A stretch of DNA of 64,000 nt from Bacteroidota bacterium (GCA_016707685.1 JADJHE010000004.1:124001-188000), one strand, 5' to 3'. Shown: positions 17,820 through 29,525, counted from the first letter of the stretch. Translations and numbers: made by a program. The notes: a model not told the origin generated them from the letters alone.

Positions 17820-20800
17820 TAGCGCATTAAATACATTTTACCCCAGCCCTTTTTAAAATATTGATCGGCTTCGGTTTCACGCTTTTCAATATCTACACCA
17901 CTAATTTTTGTTATAACACGATACAAATAAACACCATTCGCTAATTGATCACCAAACTCATCTTTACCATCCCAAGCAAATTGTGTAATGTTTCTACCGA
18001 CATGTATTGGACCAAGCTCATCTTGAAATATTTCACGTACCACTTTACCAGAAATCGTCATGATTTGAATTTTAAAATTAGAAGGCACTTCCGATCCTGT
18101 TAATGTAAACACAAAGCGTGTTGATGTTGAAAACGGATTTGGGTAATTCATTACTTCGGTTATTGTAGCCTTTGTAATTACTTCAAAATTAATTTTATAA
18201 TCTATTGCACCCGATTGATTATCTGACTTGTCTTTTGCCTGAACTATTAATTGATAAGTTCCATCTTGTATTAAGCTAGGAGTAAAATTTATCTTACAAC
18301 TATTATTAGGCAATACAGCAGGAGTAAATGTCATGATGGAACCAAAATATACACGAGTTGCTACTGGCGAACCTGACGACTGAATAAAGACTTTAAAATC
18401 AGAAGTATCATTTAAAGCTAAAAATTGATTTTCATCCTTTAATTGAACAATAATATTCGGTTTAGCAGAAACAATATCATTGTTCAAAATATGCATCCCA
18501 TCAAACGTTACATCCAGCAATGGATTGACTCTATCTACACTTGTTGCAAATGGAATCCGAACAATATTATTAAAATGGTATTGCTCCAATTGTGATTTTG
18601 GTTTATTAATTGGATTTACTTCAACCCACAATGCATTGCTTCCTTGAAAATTTTCAGTGCTTATTGAAATTGTATCAATAATTACTTCATTGGGTGCAAA
18701 TAAATTCTTCTTTAATTTATCGGGTAATGGATGAATAACTTTATTTCCATCTTCAATCCAATAGGTAATCAAAAGGCTATCATTAAAACTAACATTACTA
18801 ATATTTTGAATTGGTAATTGTATTTTTACAAAATCACCTTCTTGTAAAATTGTATCATTAATTGAATATCCTAGAATTGGATTTATAGCAGCTTCGGGAA
18901 CTGGCGCATAAATAACCTGCCAACGATCTAATTGAGGTGGCGTATGCAAACTATCATCTTTCATAAACGCCATTAAACGAACATTCGGATAAATTGTAGC
19001 ATCAACATAACTACTCAAATTCAAAACATCAATACTGTCTTTCGGAAAATTTGCTAAAATAGATTCAGTACCATCCGATTTTATTCCAATTAAACGAACA
19101 GCAATACTGTCCTCTGTATAGCCTACATCTGTAGTGTGTTGTCGCCAATGCAAAGAACCCCAACTACTTGCTGGACCAATAACAGGTGATGCAATATATC
19201 CTTCATTCCAATTTGCAACAATTGTTGTATCTATTTGAACAACAGCCTGCATCGAATCTCCAATTATTTCAGCTGCAGAACCGATTGCACCTCCTTTTTT
19301 GCCAAAAAGAATATACGGTCGTGATGGTGCTATTGTTCTGATATTTCCACTCCCAATGTTTTCAAATGCGGGGTACAATGAATTTTCATATACATTGTAA
19401 GGATTATGATTAAACGAATAAGCTAATACATAATAGCCCGTAGGAATAACATTATTAATGAAATTAGTGATGTAGGAACGCTGAGTGGAATCGCCATCTC
19501 GAAAATCGAACGTATTCATATCGTACGTTCTGCAATGAGCATTACCATAAATACCATTATTGCAAGAGGAACATGTTCCACCTGAAGGAACTGGACTTTT
19601 CCAATTTTCGCCCGAAACAGGATCAAATACAACAAAATTAAAACCTGAATTTAACTGAATACAAGTCCAGTATGTTTTTTGAATACCATTTAATTTCCAT
19701 TGAATGTCCGTCCAAGTGAAATACGGATAAATGCCATCAATACAATATATATCTTTTACATCATTCACAAAATCGAATCTTCTATTTAATCGATTGTGTT
19801 TTACGTATTGTGTATTATCATTTTTAAATTGAAAAAAGTGAGCTTGCTCCCAACCTTTTTTACCATTAATGTATTGAAAAGAACTCTCTCTCCAAAAATA
19901 ACTGGTTGTTGGAGAAATCGAATCTGGGCTTACTCTCCAATAGTAAACGGTACTATCTGTAAATACAAAAGGCAACTTCCATGAAAGCACTCCACCAACC
20001 GAATTGATGATGGTATCTCTCATAAAGGAACTATTAAATGTATCAGTCGTATCAATCTGAAAAACATAGTTGCTAAGATTAGAAAATAAATTTGCGTAGT
20101 TGCTTTAATTGTTATTGTGTCGGTAGGAACAATTGCAAATTGATATGGAAAAACAGAGCAATAGCACCTCCATCATTTGAAACTCCAAATCAGTAGTTGT
20201 TTCATTATTCCCTTCATTCAATTCCAGTACCTCACTATATGAATCTAGCTTAACTCTAATTTTATTTAAACCAATTGTAGTAGCTGGATCTATCCAAATT
20301 TTAAACGAAATCGTATCTTTAAAGTTAGGCATGATATCACGTTTAAAATAGAAACAGTATCCCCATTTGGTAGGGTATGCAAGATTTCAGTAAAACAGAA
20401 TCATTACCTCGCGTCCAATATTTGTTCGAGAACATAGACTGTAAAAGAATCCACCTCACTTTGTCAAGTCAACACTTACATCAGTATTTTGCGATTTTAT
20501 AATCTGGAAATTTTTGTGCATTTAATTTTACTGCTGGGTCTCCATGATAAGTCATTTCATAACAAGTAGAACGCACCAATGGGTCGGCGATAGCATTTGC
20601 TTGAATTGTGGATATTGCATTCTTAATGGAACTGGCAATTCCGTTTCCATAATTAAGTGTCGAAAATTGTCGATAAAATTCCCCGGAAAAAGTATTTAAT
20701 GCATATGGAACACCCAGCTTAATTGAGCCCAAAAATCCGATTACTCCTTTGTTTGGAATTAAAACATATTCTTCAGATGAAGAAATTGCCATTGCATGCA

Positions 20801-22844
20801 AATCGCCTGAATAACAAGCATTCGATAACATAAATGGATAACGTCCTTGTATTGGATTAAAAGATGTTATTTGATCGATGCTTTGGTCAAAACTATTTGC
20901 CGAAGCATGCCCAAAAAATGTAAGTAAGGAAACACCATTATTTATCAAATCTTCCAACGTATCCGCAATATTAATTTGAATAGGCGCAGTACTTGTTTTC
21001 CAAAATTCTTTTATAATTACACCACCATAGAGCGAATCTTGAAATGTATTTTTATAACCATCCAAATAGTTTTTTAATTGTTGTTGCTCTGAAAAACTAC
21101 CTCCACCACCAAAATGAAGTCCGTATTTCATCCACTCGTCTGCAGGGCTACTTTCATAATCTTGGATTTTATCTAAATAAACAGATACATCTGTTGGAGT
21201 TCGAGCAGCCAATCTCCCAGTTGGTATCATTGGAATAAGTTGTGTCCCATTCAACCCTTCCGTCAGCAAATTATCACTTGATGGATTACCAAATGATGGA
21301 ACTAGACACGCATTGTATTCTGGTGTACTCTTTCTAGAATCGACAAGGTGAATTGACTTCCCTAACAAAAATAAATTTTGAGGTGCAGTAGGATAAGTAT
21401 CTATTAATAGTTCGGAAAAACCTTTAATAGATAATGGACTTTTTACAATACCAAAAGCAAACTGATCATACAGCTCATTAATATTAGCAATTAAAACATT
21501 GTGCATTCCTCCATTAACCGAACTGCGATATTGTTTATACAAATCAGCATCATTCATTAATTGTGGATGTGTAATTATAACGAATGCAGAATCCACAGAA
21601 AGTGTTGAATAATCAGTAAAAAAACCCAGATGTAGTAACTGAACTAAGAGTCGTAATATTTACAACATTACTTTCCGAACTTATAAAACATTCCTTTTCT
21701 GTGCCTGTATTAGGCACAAGTAATTGATAGTTTGCACCATTCTGAATAACACCAATTCGTTTATTGTTTTTCAAATCATAAAAAACGACACCACCACTTG
21801 CCGAGAAATTTTGAATGTTCAAATACGATTTTGCTTGTGTTGCATTATCTGGCAAAAAAGTTGAAATGTCGATTTGCCTTCCTAAATCAAATGTATGGGT
21901 ATTTAATTTTGATATAAGAAACCACTGTTCGTATTAGAAGTAAAGACTGCATTCGCAACACTGAAATACAGAAAATCAGTAAAAGAAGTTCCTAATGAAG
22001 TTGCTGGGACTGAAAACAAAAACCGATTTTGCTCATAACCCATAAAGCTTGTATCAACTAACTGCTGAAAAGTTCCAGAAGAACCTCTGTAACTAATTTG
22101 AAGTTGGTGGTCTGGTAAACTTTGACTGACCAAATTAATTGACTTTGAAGCACCAAAAACAATTGTTTTAACAATTGCATTAGGTCCAGCAATGTATGCA
22201 TTGGATGTATTTAAAAGAGAGATATAAGAAGCGCCACCACCATAATTAAACACTTGTGAATCAAACCAACCTTCTGATTTTGTATAGCGAGAATCTGTTC
22301 CTCCTACTGCATCTGTTTCCCCTTCATAATAAGAACTTTGAAAAGATTTTACTTCTTCTTTGTAAAAAAAATTATCGGGCAAATAAGCACTAAATGCGGT
22401 GTCGTTTTCAACTTGTAAACGATTGTTTGTGATGGAACTATTCCACGTTAAGTAATAAATAGCTGTATCATTTACCAAACTATAATAAGGATTTGGAATC
22501 TCTGGAGAATTTACATACAAAGAAGAATCGGCTTGCCCATCATTTTTTTTTGCATAAAACTCAATGTAGTCAGCTGCATTTAAAACACCATCAGCTTCTC
22601 CTTTAACATAAATGTACTGCTGCTTTCCATTATTAAAAAGTTGAAAATTGCGAGCATCAATCGTTGTTAAATCAATACCAGAAGCAGAAAGAGTGATGGA
22701 ATCTAAACGGTAAATACCGTTTTGAGCAATTTTTATTTTATAATATTTTTGAGAATAATTTATCCATTCATTACCATAGGGTTGAGCCTCTAAAGAAATG
22801 AAAACAAAAAAGAAAAAACATAACGCGAGTAGCCGTTTTATCAT
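17819..22844 (-). CDS. PorU-like C25 family peptidase, T9SS (multiple frameshifts)
   Basis: Five open segments on the minus strand (22844-21903, 21855-21613, 21596-20481, 20332-20105, 20023-17819) are parts of one protein of about 1,670 residues. A signal peptide comes first (MIKRLLALCFFFFVFISLEA). The third segment holds the gingipain-type catalytic pair, His in FFGHASANS and Cys in LSNACYSGD. CARDB-like and Ig-like domains follow, and the C-terminal part (NYPNPFSTSTRF, DGKDEFGDQLANGVYLYRV) is a T9SS type A-like sorting domain. Clear one-base repairs exist at 21907-21910 (add A), 21618-21624 (remove one) and near 20342 (add A). The stretches 20024-20170 and 20340-20490 hold several more. The length and PorV-like neighbour fit the large PorU paralogue (PorU2) annotated in many Flavobacteriia. 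Confidence 0.82.
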
Positions 22845-23919
22845 TTCATTTTTTTATTGATATCAATTTTCAACGAAAACACGTTGGAGTATAATGCAAC
22901 GGATTGATCACCAATATCAGTTAATGCATAATCGATGGTTACTGATTTAATTTTTACACCCACACCAATATTCGGTTGAAATGTTTTTACCTTTTTACCA
23001 AGTGCATCCGTATACGATTGATAATTACCAATACCTGCTCTTAAAAAAACGATATTCATATACGATGCCTCCAATCCCAGATGTGGATCAAAACTGACAG
23101 CTTTACTTTTAATCAATACATTTCGTTTTCCATCAAATGTTGCATCTAAATTAAGCTCTGCTAACAATGAAAATTTTTGATTAAAATCAAATTTACGCGC
23201 AGCACCTAACAACAATTTAGGCAATGTAATTTCAACAGAGTTTTCAGGAATTTCATTTCCCGTAGCGATAAATGTTTGCTTCATTTCATCGGTTAAATTA
23301 TAACTCCAAGCATTGAATGTACTTGTGATATCACGAGCCATTGCAGCAAATTTCCATTTTTATAATCGTACTGAGCACCTAAGTCAAGACCAAATCCCCA
23401 AGCGCCTGCAAAATCTCCTATTTTACGTCTAATAATTTTTGCATTTGCTCCTACTCTTAATCCTGGTATTTTCATGGCTTTAGCATAGGACACAATAAAC
23501 GCCCAATCTACTGCCGAAAACGTAGTTATTCTACTGTAATCCACATTTCCATTTGCATCGATAAGCTCTGTTGTATTTGGAATATCATCTACACCAAATC
23601 TTAAAACACTTACACCCAATACACTCGAACTATCCAATCGTGTTGCATAAGCACCATAATCGTATTTTGCTATTCCAGCAAAATATTCGCTGTGCATCAA
23701 TGCTACCTGATGTTGATTTCCTAAACCTAACAATCCTGCTGGATTCCAATAACCCGCTGTAACATCATTTGCTGATACAACATATGAATTTGACATGCCC
23801 AATGCTCTAGCACCAACACCCAAATTCAAAAATTCGTTACTATACTTTGGTGCTTGCGCATGCACAATGGATGTCAAGCCCAAAATTGATATTAAAAGAA
23901 AAACAAATGACTTATTCAT
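22841..23919 (-). CDS. PorV/PorQ family outer-membrane protein (one frameshift)
   Basis: The protein starts with a signal peptide (ending VHAQA). It has the PorV-family opening FLNLGVGARALGMSNSYV, then NDVTAGYWNPAGL and RVGANAKIIRRKIG. It is a predicted outer-membrane beta barrel (FadL-like) that carries or shuttles T9SS cargo. As given, the frame breaks at 23348-23353 (minus-strand GGAAATTTGC). One added base joins DYKNG to FAAMARDITSTFNAWS and restores about 359 residues. Its stop overlaps the start of the PorU-like gene by 4 bp (ATGA), so the two are translationally coupled. This pairing suggests PorV2-PorU2, a second set beside the main T9SS sortase; that is inference. Confidence 0.82.
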
Positions 23920-24002
23920 AATTGGTTATAAAATTAAGCTAATTTGGTTGGAATTACAAACCTTTTGCAAACGAACAAATAGTGCGATTATTGTATAAAA
24001 AC

Positions 24003-25504
24003 CTAAGCCTTTTTTGAAAATAATCGTTGCAAAAAACCTTTTAACTTATGCTCACTGAACAAAAGAACAATTATAACACCTAAAAATGGTGCTGTTGGCA
24101 CTTTATAACGAACAATTGCACCCAAGACAGGGGTTGTAAATCCTGTAATAAAATACAAACTGGCCGTAAAACAGACACAAAATAACAGAATCGGCAAGTG
24201 CTCTTTTTTAAAATCACTATAAATAAGTGCAAAAAACAATGCTAAAATCATTAGCAAGTAATTTTCCAATATCGACAAACAAATTAAAAAGCCCTTATGT
24301 TTAAAAAAATCCGTTAAAAAGAACATTTTAACGATTTTTTTCGGAGCAAATGCAAGCAGTTGCCAAATACTACCATTCAATGCCTTTGTTTGATGATAGC
24401 TTCCTGCTGGCGGTGAATCATATGCTATTTTATAGAGATAGGAATAATCTTCGCTTTTAATGGATGTACTATCCGGTTGATTTAAACGAAACTTCTTAAA
24501 TACTACATTCGTCTTCAAGCGACATGTAGAATCGCTTAAATAAACTAGTTTATCATTTCGCTCATTGTATTCAACGAAAATATAATAATCATTAGCTGTT
24601 AAATACACTCCACCTCGAGCCGATTTGTTGAAAATTTCCTGTTTATCTTTCAACTTTTTAACTAAATCATACTGCGGAAATAATGAATGAATTCCTATTA
24701 CTAAAAAAAATAAAAAAGAGAATAAAATTAAATAAACTAGTATAATTCGTGGATTATTCAATCGAATGAAAATGGCATTAGCAAAAAGTGCTGGGAGCAC
24801 ACAAAATAGCAAGTACGGTTTTATAAGGAACATTAACAAAAGCCCAAGCAGCAAGTAAAAAACAGAAGATAAAGAATATGATTTTTGGAGACCAATGCGT
24901 GAGTGATACAAAACTAAACCTAGTCCTAAAAAGACTAAACTTTCTTTAAAAACCATTGAACTCCAGAACAGAACAGAAGGAAGTAAAAAATGACTACAAA
25001 CAATAATTTATTTTTTTCTTTTATAAAAAATAGTAGTGATTTATAAATAAATGTTAAGCCAACAAACGACAAAAAACAAGATACAATTGTATGAACATGA
25101 TACGCTCCAAAAGAAAAAAACTGAAGAATCGTATTGTATCGAATAATGGTTCTGGAATCATTTACAAACAAGGTTAAATATCCATCCTCCCATCCTGTTA
25201 ATTGCACTAAATAGGGTTTTAAAGAATCATCTTCTTGTCCAAAAAATAGTTTAAAAAAGTGTTCCTGATTTTGAAAAAACAAATCATATAATACTTTACT
25301 ACTATTATAAAATCCAATAGCATCATTGATAGGATAAATAGCAATGTAAAACTGCCATAAAACAATTCCAACAATTATTTTCAGAAAAAATACACCTAGG
25401 AAATACGACTTGGGAACTCCATCTGCAGAAAAAAAAGCACTCTTCCATACTATGTATGTAAACAGAAAAATATATATTGTACAGATTAAGGCGTCTAAAA
25501 TCAT
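24003..25504 (-). CDS. Polytopic membrane protein, EpsG/Wzy-like (one frameshift)
   Basis: Two overlapping segments form one protein of about 500 residues with around ten hydrophobic helices. The first (from 25504) ends in LLFVVIF. One added T in the minus-strand run opposite 24985-24990 joins it to LLPSVLFWSSMVFKESLVFL in the second. The PSVLFWSS motif near a membrane helix is familiar from EpsG-like or O-antigen polymerase-like proteins of Bacteroidota. A loop of about 150 residues lies between helices in the C-terminal half. A role in surface polysaccharide assembly is inferred from this motif and from the divergently transcribed acyltransferase; no catalytic residue can be named. Confidence 0.6.
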
Positions 25505-25573
25505 AATGAAATAACAATTTAAATGTAATTAAAAATAACTTTGCAATTACATTGAAACTTTAACAAAAACATT

Positions 25574-26690
25574 TTGAAGCAATCAAGTATTTCCTATTTT
25601 AAAAATTTAGATGTTCTTCGCCTCATCTGCTTCATCATTATTTTTTGTCGACATGGCTTTTTTACCAACAACCAACAAATTGAAACAAGCTATTTAGAAC
25701 CTTGGCGAAAGCAATATTTCAGCTTTTCTTCAGTAGGATTGGACTTTTTTTCTGTTTTATCAAGCTTTTTAATCACTTGGCTAATCCTTAATGAATACAA
25801 TACATTCAAAGAATTCAATCTAAAAATTTTTATGTAAGACGCATTTTGCGTATTTGGCCACTCTACTTTTTAATTATTGCAATTGCCTATATTGGAATTC
25901 CTTTAATCAGTTCATTGCTTAACACCGAATCACCATCATTACCTCCAATTGGTTGGTTTTTATCATTTACATCCAATTATTATGCTGGTTATATCAATGA
26001 GAATTTTTTATTTTTTCTCTTATTCCTTTGGTTCATAGCTGTTGAGGAACAATTTTATTTAGTATGGGGATTCCTATTGAAATATTTCAATAATTATTTT
26101 GAACACCTCTGCATTCTTCTTTTAACAATCTATTTTGTAATTACATCCTTTTTCTCAACGCCTACTTTCCCTTCATTTTATGATACAATTAATTACATTC
26201 CTAATTTTGTAATCGGTGCTTATTTGGCAAAAATTAGTCTAACAAAAACCGATCTATTTGCTAAGATAAAAGGCCTTAAACCAAGCTACTGGATAATCCT
26301 CTACTTGTTTACGCTAGGGTTCTTGTTTTTACAACCGTATTTTTAGTCTTCCCTATTTAGAACACCTTAAACACCTCATTTTATCTGTGCTATTTGCGCT
26401 TATCATTTTTGAAAACAGTTTCCGAGCAAAATCCATGTTCGCATTTGGGCAAAATAAAATTTTGAGTTATTTAGGGAAAATAAGTTTTGGACTGTATTGC
26501 TGGCATGGGCTTGTAATTACAATGATTAAAAAGGGGATGGAAAAAATAGGACATGTCGATACCGAAGTGGATGTGTTTTTATTCTACCCAATCATCACTT
26601 TTATTCACAATAGGTATTTCAATTCTAAGTTTTGAACTATTCGAAAAACGATTTTTAAAATTAAAGCAGTATTTTAGCGCTTTCAAATAA
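25574..26690 (+). CDS. Acyltransferase 3 (OafA-like) membrane protein (three frameshifts)
   Basis: Three segments make a protein of about 370 residues. The first has LDVLRLICFIIIFCRHGFF, with the Arg-His pair of acyltransferase-3 enzymes, and DFFSVLSSFLITWLI. Adding an A at 25822-25826 joins it to NFYVRRILRIWPLYFL. Removing a T at 26340-26344 continues as YFSLPYLEHLKHLI, then LGKISFGLYCWHGLV, typical of the family's last helices. Removing one T near 26598 leads to the end ELFEKRFLKLKQ and TAA at 26688. These enzymes O-acylate cell-surface sugars. The start is TTG at 25574; an earlier ATG was not found. The stop abuts the pssA start. Confidence 0.78.
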
Positions 26691-27458
26691 ATGAACATAA
26701 AAAAACATATTCCGAATGCCATCACTTGTGGCAACTTATTCTGCGGCTGCATAGCCATTGTAAGTGCTTTTAATGGCTTTTTAGTATTAAGTGCATTTTG
26801 GGTTGGAATGGCTGCAATTCTCGACTTTTTTGATGGCTTTGCCGCTCGTTTATTAAAAGTGAGTGGGGAAATGGGCAAACAGTTGGACTCCTTGGCTGAT
26901 ATGGTATCATTTGGAGTAGTTCCTGGAGTTATAATGTATCAAATGATTAATCGTGTTTCGCCTATTCTTTTTGAATCCTACTCAACACAACTATCAGTTT
27001 CAATACTTGTTTTATTGCCTTTTATAGCATTTATAATTACCATTTTTTCGGCAGTTCGTTTGGCAAAATTTAATATTGATACGCGTCAAACCAGTTCTTT
27101 TATTGGTGTTCCAACACCTGCAAACAGTATACTCATCTGTTCTTTGCCGTTAATTCAGCATTTTCAGCCTGAAATTGCAGGTGTAAATTTGAATGTTGTA
27201 ATTAACAATGTTTATTTCTTGATTGGGCTAAGTCTGCTAATGTCCTACTTATTGGTAGCCGAACTTCCTTTATTTGCCTTAAAATTCAAAAATTTTGGCT
27301 GGCCCGACAATAAAATTCGTTATTCATTTTTAATAATTTCAGTGATATTGTTAATACTATTTCAGTTCATTGCAATCCCATTTATTATATTTTTGTACAT
27401 CGTTTTATCGGTAATTAATAATATTTACAATCGAAATAATCAACAACATGAAATTTAG
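26691..27458 (+). CDS. pssA: CDP-diacylglycerol--serine O-phosphatidyltransferase
   Basis: The 255-residue membrane protein begins KKHIPNAITCGNLFCGCIAI and contains the CDP-alcohol phosphotransferase signature from about residue 47: DGFAAR, then G, D and D at the expected spacing (EMGKQLDSLAD). It makes phosphatidylserine, the precursor of phosphatidylethanolamine. About seven hydrophobic segments are visible. The start immediately follows the acyltransferase stop. Its 3' end overlaps purS by 11 bp. Confidence 0.93.
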   Translation: MNIKKHIPNAITCGNLFCGCIAIVSAFNGFLVLSAFWVGMAAILDFFDGFAARLLKVSGEMGKQLDSLADMVSFGVVPGVIMYQMINRVSPILFESYSTQLSVSILVLLPFIAFIITIFSAVRLAKFNIDTRQTSSFIGVPTPANSILICSLPLIQHFQPEIAGVNLNVVINNVYFLIGLSLLMSYLLVAELPLFALKFKNFGWPDNKIRYSFLIISVILLILFQFIAIPFIIFLYIVLSVINNIYNRNNQQHEI

Positions 27459-27699
27459 AGCAGAAATTGATGTAATGCCATTGAAAGCATTACTTGACCC
27501 TCAAGGAAAAGCAGTTACAGGAAGTATGAAAAACTTAGGTTTACCTGAAATTGAAAATGTACGTATTGGCAAACACATTACATTGGAAATTGAAGCTGCA
27601 TCTAAAGATGCTGCATCTGCAAAAGTGGATGAGGCTTGCAAAAAATTATTAGCAAACCAAATCATGGAATTTTACGAATTCGAACTTTTCGAAAATTAA
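27448..27699 (+). CDS. purS: Phosphoribosylformylglycinamidine synthase subunit PurS
   Basis: This 83-residue protein has the PurS pattern: KFRAEIDVMPLKALLDPQGK at the start, then V.NLGLPEIENVRIGKHI-like features and NQIMEFYEFEL at the end. PurS bridges PurL and PurQ in the FGAM synthase complex of purine synthesis. It overlaps the pssA 3' end by 11 bp in another frame, so translation is probably coupled. purL and purQ are not in the window. Length is normal. Confidence 0.9.
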   Translation: MKFRAEIDVMPLKALLDPQGKAVTGSMKNLGLPEIENVRIGKHITLEIEAASKDAASAKVDEACKKLLANQIMEFYEFELFEN

Positions 27700-27767
27700 G
27701 TTTTTTGAACAAACATCCTTATTGTTTGTTTCATATAAAATCCCAACCCCATAATTAGCCCAATAGT

Positions 27768-28277
27768 ATGACTTTGCAAGAAAAAATAAAGGCCAATACT
27801 GTTGGGCTTTTAAATTCGCTTAATGGATTAACGGATGTTCAAGCCAACGTAAAACCAGAAGCTAGCGTTTGGAGTGTGTTAGAATGTTTAGAACATATCT
27901 TTTTAGTGGATGTGGGTATATCAAAAGCATTACTTGTTGAAACAACAGAAAACAATACAAATGACAAATCGGAACTAATTGGATATGATAAATTAAATCA
28001 TATTTTAGTAAATAAGCGCAAAGAGTTTAAAGTTCCTGCACCCGATTTTGTGAGTCCCACTGGACGATTCAATACCATTGAACAAGGCAAACAAAGCATT
28101 AATATTGTAATTGATAAAATGCTGTTGCACTTAAATCAAAATGACATCTCAACAGAAACACATACCATCAAACATCCACGTTTGGGGGAAATGACTAAAC
28201 TAGACTGGATTTACTTTTTGATTACCCACACGAACAGACACATCGAGCAGATAGAAGAATTAAAAAAATTACTCTAA
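27768..28277 (+). CDS. DinB superfamily protein
   Basis: The 169-residue protein has the DinB four-helix layout. The first helix ends SLNGLTDVQANVKPEASVWS, the first histidine is in ECLEHIFLVD, and the second and third are in ITHTNRHIEQI near the C terminus, making the His3 metal site. Family members are metal-binding proteins of mostly unknown function, some being thiol transferases that use bacillithiol or mycothiol. It is convergent with and overlaps the TonB gene by 9 bp. Confidence 0.85.
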   Translation: MTLQEKIKANTVGLLNSLNGLTDVQANVKPEASVWSVLECLEHIFLVDVGISKALLVETTENNTNDKSELIGYDKLNHILVNKRKEFKVPAPDFVSPTGRFNTIEQGKQSINIVIDKMLLHLNQNDISTETHTIKHPRLGEMTKLDWIYFLITHTNRHIEQIEELKKLL

Positions 28278-29078
28278 GGTAAACTTAAAGGTATAAGTTC
28301 CTCTTTGTTCAGTTGCACCGCTTGGACTAGCATTAAACTTTACACTCAAAGCAGCCTGACGGGCTTTTGCATATAAATTAGAGCTGGTGGTTGTAGATCC
28401 ACGCATACCAGGTGTTGCTTTAATCACTTTACCTAATTCATTTACAATTATCTCAACCACTACAATTCCTTCTTCTTCCGAATCGGTCATTTTCTCAGGC
28501 TTTTTCACCAACATACGTCCTTTCAAATCATAACCACCACCACCATTATACCCGGGAGTATCATTGCCATGCCCAGTACCCGTTCCATCACCTACACCCT
28601 GTTGTGTTCCCGTTCCAGAGCCACCTGTATTCCCATCTCCTTCGCCCTTACCATCGTGTTTGTTTTTATTTTTCAAAGCTGCTAAAGCATTTAACAAATC
28701 AGTATTAGGTTTTGGCTCAACTACAGGATTAGCATCCGTTTTTGCATCATTTTTATTATTGGGATTTGTTTTTACAACTGCACTTTCCTCCGAATTATCA
28801 GTCATTAAATTTGGCGTATTATCCGAAACGGCAGGCGAAACGGCTGCTTCTTCACTTGTAGCAATATCATCATCATTTTGTCCACTACCACCAGCATCAG
28901 TATTTCCTAAACCTTCCATTCCTAAGCCAATTTCAATTTCGGGGACTGGCTTAATTTCAAAAGGAGGATTTGGAGTAATTATTTTCCAGAAAAAAATGAA
29001 TAAAAATAACAATGCAAAAATCCCAACCGAGAAGATTGTTGCCTGTACTTTACTTTTATTTTCTAAGGTTGCGTCCAT
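28269..29078 (-). CDS. TonB-like energy transducer
   Basis: The start chosen is ATG at 29078 (MDATLENKSKVQ), because it directly follows the exbD stop; an upstream in-frame start would overlap exbD by about 40 bp. The 269-residue protein has one N-terminal membrane helix (about 12-34), an acidic then Gly-rich periplasmic linker, and a C-terminal TonB-type domain (about 190-269, EEEGIVVVEIIVNELGKVI and YAKARQAALSVKFN). It should carry energy from ExbB/ExbD to outer-membrane receptors. It ends the exbB-exbD-tonB run. Confidence 0.85.
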   Translation of the reverse strand: MDATLENKSKVQATIFSVGIFALLFLFIFFWKIITPNPPFEIKPVPEIEIGLGMEGLGNTDAGGSGQNDDDIATSEEAAVSPAVSDNTPNLMTDNSEESAVVKTNPNNKNDAKTDANPVVEPKPNTDLLNALAALKNKNKHDGKGEGDGNTGGSGTGTQQGVGDGTGTGHGNDTPGYNGGGGYDLKGRMLVKKPEKMTDSEEEGIVVVEIIVNELGKVIKATPGMRGSTTTSSNLYAKARQAALSVKFNASPSGATEQRGTYTFKFTLE

Positions 29079-29079
29079 T

Positions 29080-29481
29080 CTATTTATCTGCAGATTTTGT
29101 AGCCAACACCATTTTAACACCCAATTTATAACCGATTTGCATTACATCTGCCAAATCTTGAACCGTTAAGGTATTATCCAAACGCAAAACTACTGTTGGA
29201 GATTGTGTTCGTTCTACTTCAATTTTAATTGCATTCTCTAAATCGGCAAAAGGAATTTTTGTTTTATTTACCGCGTACTCATGATCTGCGCTAATATCAA
29301 CAGTTACTTGCTGCTTGTTCATTTGCTGTGCTGCTTGTGAGTTGGGCAAGGTTAACTTCAATACACTTGGATTTGCCAATGTGGATATAATTAAAAAAAA
29401 CAATAGTAAAAAGAACATGATATCGTTCAACGATTCAGTACTTACTTCTGCTCCTTCTTTATGTCTGCGTTTTAGTTTCAT
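29080..29481 (-). CDS. exbD: ExbD/TolR family biopolymer transport protein
   Basis: The 133-residue protein has one membrane helix (about 20-40) with the functional aspartate in SLNDIMFFLLLFFLI and a small periplasmic domain ending MVLATKSADK. With ExbB it forms the proton-driven motor for TonB. It lies between exbB and tonB, and a TonB gene starts within 2 bp of its stop. Confidence 0.9.
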   Translation of the reverse strand: MKLKRRHKEGAEVSTESLNDIMFFLLLFFLIISTLANPSVLKLTLPNSQAAQQMNKQQVTVDISADHEYAVNKTKIPFADLENAIKIEVERTQSPTVVLRLDNTLTVQDLADVMQIGYKLGVKMVLATKSADK

Positions 29482-29525
29482 TTTAATCGAAATTTTTCTT
29501 AGAAATTAATTCAATCAACCAGCTA

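Noticed and set aside
13704..26690. Phase variation by homopolymer slippage
   Set aside because: Runs are only 4-8 bases and occur in housekeeping as well as surface genes. Real phase-variable tracts are usually longer and in one gene class.
29078..29120. Upstream start for the TonB-like gene
   Set aside because: It would overlap exbD by about 40 bp and add residues without family likeness; ATG at 29078 directly follows the exbD stop.
28564..29169. Forward frame rich in proline and serine
   Set aside because: It is the antisense shadow of the Gly-rich TonB linker.
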